Program-made: the position numbers and the translations under genes
The notes under the pieces: model-generated
Told to the model about the DNA's origin: nothing
The model's database searches: none
Seen by the model: only the letters and a program-made list of their open reading frames with translations
Part shown: piece by piece, positions 24,213-26,617 of the stretch
Layout of the letters: each line of letters begins with the position of its first letter
How positions within the stretch are numbered: position 1 is the first letter of the stretch
NCBI GenBank assembly: GCA_035512595.1
Contig: DATKDU010000366.1
Span: 1 to 26,617 of the forward strand
Source of the DNA: DATKDU01 sp035512595
GTDB taxonomy: Bacteria > Planctomycetota > Planctomycetia > Pirellulales > Pirellulaceae
DNA: 26,617 nt
Reading direction: 5' to 3'

Positions 24213-25151
24213 GTGCGTGCCACCTTGAGTTTGACGCTTGTGCTGTCCGTGTTCTTTGCGGCGGCAATCCTCCGCGGGGAAGAACCGCTTCGCGCCCTTG
24301 TGGAAAATCAGCAGCTCGTCATCACTCGCGGCAATCAGCCGCTGGCGCGCTACGTCTTTCAGGATGAAACCATGCTGCGGCCGTATTTCACCGCGGTCCA
24401 TGCACCCGGTGGAGTCGAAGTGACGCGCCGCCATCCGCCGCGGGAAGGGATTGACGCGGACGACCATCCCACGATGCACCCCGGCATCTGGCTGGCCTTC
24501 GGCGATCTTGGTGGTGCTGACTTCTGGCGGAACAAGGGGCGCGCCCTCCACGAGCGGTTTACGACCGCGCCCAAAGTTGAGGACGGCGTGCTCCGCTTCG
24601 CGGTTCGCAATCGGTATCTGGATCGCGAGCGACTCGTCTGCCAGGAAGATGCCGCGTACTCGCTCGGCGTCATGGATGGCGGCTACCTCCTGTCGTGGGA
24701 CAGCACGTTCACCGGCAGCGAGCCCTTTGCTTTCGGGGACCAGGAGGAGATGGGGCTCGGCATTCGCCTGGCCACGCCGCTGTGCGTCCAAAGGGGGAGC
24801 GGCACGATCACCACGAGCGAGGGGAAACGCAACGAAAAGGAAGCTTGGGGGACGCCAGCGAAGTGGTGCGACTACAGCGGCACGATCGATGGCCGCCGCG
24901 TCGGCGTTCTGCTGATGCCCCACCCGGAAAACTTTCGCGCGAGCTGGCTGCACGTCCGGGACTATGGCCTGGCGGTCGCCAATCCGTTCGGCCGAAAGGC
25001 CTTTACCAACAGGGCGGCCAGTCGGATTGAAATCAAGCCGGGCGAAAGGCTGCGGCTGCGATTTGGCGTGTGGATTTACGACGGGCCGGCCGACAAGGCG
25101 CCTGAATTCGACAGCGTGCGGGAGACGTATGTGAGCGGACAGCCGGATTGA
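24213..25151 (+). CDS. DUF6807 (PmoA-like) family protein, exported
   Basis: A 312-residue protein starting at a GTG with GAGGA (24201-24205) 7 bases upstream. The N-terminus is a typical signal peptide: R2, a hydrophobic core LSLTLVLSVFFAAAIL, then a polar stretch RGEEPL with likely cleavage near residues 18-22. The mature part is a beta-rich fold with the family marks RPYFTAVHAPGGVEVTR (about 55-71), HPTMHPGIWLAFGDLGGADFWRNKG (about 84-108), WGTPAKWCDYSG (about 213-224) and HPENFRASWLHVRDYG (about 237-252). This matches the family called PmoA or DUF6807, common in Planctomycetota and often near sugar-acting genes. The name does not imply methane oxidation. Histidines and acidic residues in the two central motifs may line a site; function is unknown. 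It probably acts in the periplasm. Confidence 0.85.
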   Translation: MRATLSLTLVLSVFFAAAILRGEEPLRALVENQQLVITRGNQPLARYVFQDETMLRPYFTAVHAPGGVEVTRRHPPREGIDADDHPTMHPGIWLAFGDLGGADFWRNKGRALHERFTTAPKVEDGVLRFAVRNRYLDRERLVCQEDAAYSLGVMDGGYLLSWDSTFTGSEPFAFGDQEEMGLGIRLATPLCVQRGSGTITTSEGKRNEKEAWGTPAKWCDYSGTIDGRRVGVLLMPHPENFRASWLHVRDYGLAVANPFGRKAFTNRAASRIEIKPGERLRLRFGVWIYDGPADKAPEFDSVRETYVSGQPD

Positions 25152-25154
25152 TCG

Positions 25155-25185
25155 CTCCGAAACGGCATGGCGCCTGTTTCCGGAG
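25155..25185 (+). terminator. Stem-loop after the DUF6807 gene
   Basis: CTCCGAAAC (25155-25163) pairs with GTTTCCGGAG (25176-25185) with a single bulged C, four bases after the stop codon. No T-run follows. Candidate terminator or 3' stabiliser. Confidence 0.5.
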
Positions 25186-25205
25186 GCGGCCATTTCGGCG
25201 TCGGA

Positions 25206-25313
25206 AGGAGCAAGATGAAGATGAAGATTAGGAATGTGAAGAGGAGTAGGAATAAGAATGGGACTGCTGCCGCCGGCTCCTGCTCCTGCTCTATCCCCTA
25301 CTCTTTCCAGCGG
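25206..25313 (+). repeat. Purine-rich stretch followed by pyrimidine-rich stretch, partly self-complementary
   Basis: About 55 bases almost free of C (AAGATGAAGATTAGG-like, 25206-25260) are followed by a CT-rich stretch (about 25277-25310). GAGTAGG in the first half and CCTACTC in the second are exact complements and the pairing extends imperfectly on both sides. The rest of 25152-25531 carries the stem-loop before it and the promoter after it. Confidence 0.5.
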
Positions 25314-25347
25314 CAAGCAAAAATAAATTGCCGTCCCATAAATCCAT

Positions 25348-25376
25348 TTGACATCCTGACTCCACAGGCGTACCAT
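25348..25376 (+). promoter_or_regulatory. Sigma-70 promoter of the hemerythrin-like gene
   Basis: A perfect -35 TTGACA (25348-25353), a 17-base spacer and TACCAT (25371-25376) as -10. Transcription would begin near 25383, giving a leader of about 150 bases. Confidence 0.65.
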
Positions 25377-25520
25377 GCGCGCTGGCAGTCGCCACTGGGA
25401 GGATTTCCGCCTTCGTAATCGCGCGAAGTGCGGTGTCGATAAGTTCCCGTCTGTTCGTCCCGGCGCTTCTTGAGTTGCCAGCTTCGCCGTGCGCGCCGAG
25501 CCGGGCGTCATTTCCGGTAG

Positions 25521-25525
25521 AGGAG
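25521..25525 (+). promoter_or_regulatory. Shine-Dalgarno AGGAG deciding the hemerythrin-like start
   Basis: AGGAG lies 6 bases before the ATG at 25532. The in-frame GTG at 25433 has no ribosome site and would add 33 residues of low-quality sequence, so the ATG is preferred. Confidence 0.7.
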
Positions 25526-25531
25526 TGTGCC

Positions 25532-26008
25532 ATGGCTGTCACGACCCTGACCAGCACGGTCACCGTCAATGCCGCGTTCCTCCAGGAGATCAAGGAGGTC
25601 AATCACGAGCTGTGGCAGCTCCTGGGCGACTTGCGGCATCGCTGCCAGCGGCCGATCGCACCGGGTTCGTGCCGTGTGCTGGTCGAGAAGCTGTGTGATT
25701 TGCGCGATCAGTTGGCGCTGCACTTTGCCCTGGAGGAAGCGTACGGCTACTTCGAGGACCCGGTCGATGTGGCCCCGCAGCTCTGCCGCCAGGCGGAGGC
25801 GCTCCGCAGCGAGCATTCGCAGCTTTACTCGCAGCTCTCGGCCGTCGTCGATCTGGCCGAGCGGATGTTTTACGATGACCGGCACGCGGCACTCGCCGTG
25901 TGGCTGGGCCCGGAGTTTCTCGATTTCGACGCGCGGCTGCGGAGCCATGAGGAGCGGGAGAACGACCTGATCTTCGAGGCGTATGACGACATTGGGGTGG
26001 GGGATTAA
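25532..26008 (+). CDS. Hemerythrin/HHE cation-binding domain protein
   Basis: A 158-residue, mostly helical cytoplasmic protein. Histidines and acids fall in the spacing of the four-helix HHE bundle: H25 (NHELW), H64 and E68 (HFALEE), H95 (SEHSQL), and H139 with E143 (SHEERENDL). This would bind a mono- or di-iron centre used in oxygen, nitric oxide or redox sensing or in iron handling in related proteins. The helix between H95 and H139 is rich in charged and leucine residues, as expected. It has its own promoter and no operon partner. The stop is TAA at 26006-26008. The family assignment is fairly secure; the specific role is not visible. Confidence 0.8.
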   Translation: MAVTTLTSTVTVNAAFLQEIKEVNHELWQLLGDLRHRCQRPIAPGSCRVLVEKLCDLRDQLALHFALEEAYGYFEDPVDVAPQLCRQAEALRSEHSQLYSQLSAVVDLAERMFYDDRHAALAVWLGPEFLDFDARLRSHEERENDLIFEAYDDIGVGD

Positions 26009-26043
26009 ATTCTTGGATTCTTAGGCCAAGTCGGAACGCCGGT

Positions 26044-26277
26044 TCAAGCCAAGATACCGGCGATCGGTTGCCCGATAACAAGCGGATGCGGACGACCATT
26101 CGTTTCATGAATCACGAATTTTCGTGCGACGCCGAGGAGGTGATAGATCGTGGCCGCAATGTCCTTGGGATGGTGCGGCTGGTCGATGGGATACGCAGCG
26201 GAGTGTCGCTTGCGCCGGCGCCGGCCAGCACGAGCGAGTACACCCACGGCCAGTGGTCGCGCTCCCTCCCCGGGCAA
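26044..26277 (-). pseudogene. Frameshifted C-terminal remnant of a DUF1501 protein
   Basis: In one minus-strand frame the sequence reads AAYPIDQPHHPKDI, AATIYHLLG, then RPHPLVIGQPIAGILA and a stop (TGA at 26044-26046). This is the usual end of planctomycete DUF1501 (alkaline-phosphatase-like, secreted) proteins. Upstream, the family continues in a different frame as GRERDHWPWVYSLVLAGAGASD (encoded to about 26271). The frame changes between about 26200 and 26207. The segment usually present between LAGAG and ASD (IRGGTVYG in relatives, from memory) is missing, so there is a small deletion as well. Nothing recognisable of the other several hundred residues is present. It is a decayed fragment, not a gene. 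Confidence 0.65.
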
Positions 26278-26360
26278 GATGCTCTTCGAACTTTTTCCTA
26301 AGAGAGAGTGCGAGTTTTTCTAAAGCGCTGGCGAGTCAAGGGTCCCCCCCCGGCGGCCGC

Positions 26361-26423
26361 CGCCCGCCCGCCTTGCTCCGCTTCGGTCGCTGCGCTCCCT
26401 GGGCTGCGCAAGGCGGGCGGGCG
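26361..26423. repeat. Perfect 16-bp inverted repeat with 31-base loop
   Basis: CGCCCGCCCGCCTTGC at 26361-26376 and its exact complement at 26408-26423 flank a 31-base loop (TCCGCTTCGGTCGC...). It could be a strong terminator-like hairpin, a REP/MITE-type dispersed element or a transposon relic. It lies about 85 bases beyond the DUF1501 remnant. Confidence 0.75.
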
Positions 26424-26445
26424 ATGAGAGAAGACAGTCTCAATA

Positions 26446-26488
26446 GGGGACATTTCTAATGATTGACGACACGCGAGGGGTGCATTTC
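26446..26488 (+). mobile_element. Possible insertion-sequence end: spaced GGGG-(T)-CATTTC repeats
   Basis: GGGGACATTTC (26446-26456) is followed 31 bases later by GGGGTGCATTTC (26477-26488). Spaced copies of GGGACATTTC are typical of terminal transposase-binding sites of some insertion sequences, from memory. No transposase is in the window, so only an end or relic is proposed. Confidence 0.35.
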
Positions 26489-26564
26489 AGCTTTTGCAGG
26501 ATTCGCCAGTTGAATTGGGTGGTTTGGGGCGACGTGTGAAGGGGTTGCCGGGGCGCCTGTGAAT

Positions 26565-26617
26565 GTGTTTCGACAGGCGGTCGTCATCACTCAGTGTGGC
26601 GGCTCGGACCTGGAGGA
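26565..26617 (+). CDS. Possible first codons of a quinone-oxidoreductase/alcohol-dehydrogenase-like gene (runs off window)
   Basis: From GTG at 26565 (or 26559) the frame reads MFRQAVVITQCGGSDLEE to the window end. This resembles the M-K/R-A-V-V-I-T-x-x-G-G-P-E-V-L-E start of zinc-type alcohol dehydrogenase/quinone oxidoreductase proteins. Only 17 codons are visible, so this is tentative. The bases from 26489 to 26558 hold nothing else I recognise. Confidence 0.3.
   Translation, partial: MFRQAVVITQCGGSDLE

Noticed and set aside
23862..25511. Minus-strand open frame continuing upstream of glgX through the DUF6807 gene
   Set aside because: It has no family similarity and lies opposite a well-supported gene with signal peptide and ribosome site; it is a GC-rich shadow frame.
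25433..25531. Longer hemerythrin-like protein starting at the GTG at 25433
   Set aside because: No ribosome site, and the extra residues do not resemble the family; the ATG at 25532 has AGGAG.
26068..26459. Plus-strand open frames at 26068-26301 and 26124-26459
   Set aside because: They overlap the DUF1501 remnant on the other strand and the GC-rich inverted repeat, and show no recognisable motif or ribosome site.

Overview
The window is GC-rich DNA from a bacterium of the phylum Planctomycetota, probably the Pirellulales lineage. The main evidence is three large exported proteins that carry the planctomycete N-terminal LEPR-XLL signature (LEDRRVMA, LESRQLLAG, LEPRMLLAG) after a short basic leader. 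An HYExAFE-family protein, a DUF6807 (PmoA-like) lipoprotein/periplasmic-type protein and a DUF1501 remnant fit the same phylum. The assignment comes from family content only; no rRNA or tRNA is present.

Layout. At 1-1060 is the 3' part of hisS, followed by a small nuclease-like HYExAFE protein (1133-1702). From 2026 to 21760 lies a co-directional block of three giant surface or secreted proteins. P1 (3721 aa) has a metzincin-type protease motif, beta-helix, PPC, jelly-roll and GEVED modules and a C-terminal dockerin pair. P2 (1720 aa) has an N-terminal dockerin pair, a cohesin-like domain, nine cadherin/tandem-95-type repeats, an SdrD_B-like domain and a C-terminal module. P3 (914 aa) is a shorter paralogue of P2 without the dockerin. 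glgX (glycogen debranching enzyme) faces P3 on the minus strand, with the two stop codons 16 bases apart. Divergent from glgX is a DUF6807 gene, then a hemerythrin/HHE-type gene behind a good sigma-70 promoter. The last 600 bases look like a genomic scrap yard: a frameshifted DUF1501 tail, a perfect 16-bp inverted repeat, a transposon-end-like repeat pair, and possibly the first codons of a quinone-oxidoreductase-like gene.

How the genes may work together. The most interesting unit is P1-P2-P3. Dockerins occur in P1 (C-terminus) and P2 (N-terminus). Cohesin-like domains occur in P2 and P3, each with a foreign module nested inside. P2 and P3 share a C-terminal domain, and all three carry an acidic E-G-E motif near the C-terminus. 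This suggests an ordered extracellular assembly (P3 as base, P2 as adaptor, P1 as protease-bearing end piece), which is an inference. P1 and P2 also share a 16-nt upstream motif (GCAAWTTCGTTGCAAC) at nearly the same distance from their start codons, pointing to common control. The flanking genes (hisS, glgX, DUF6807, HHE) look unrelated to this block.
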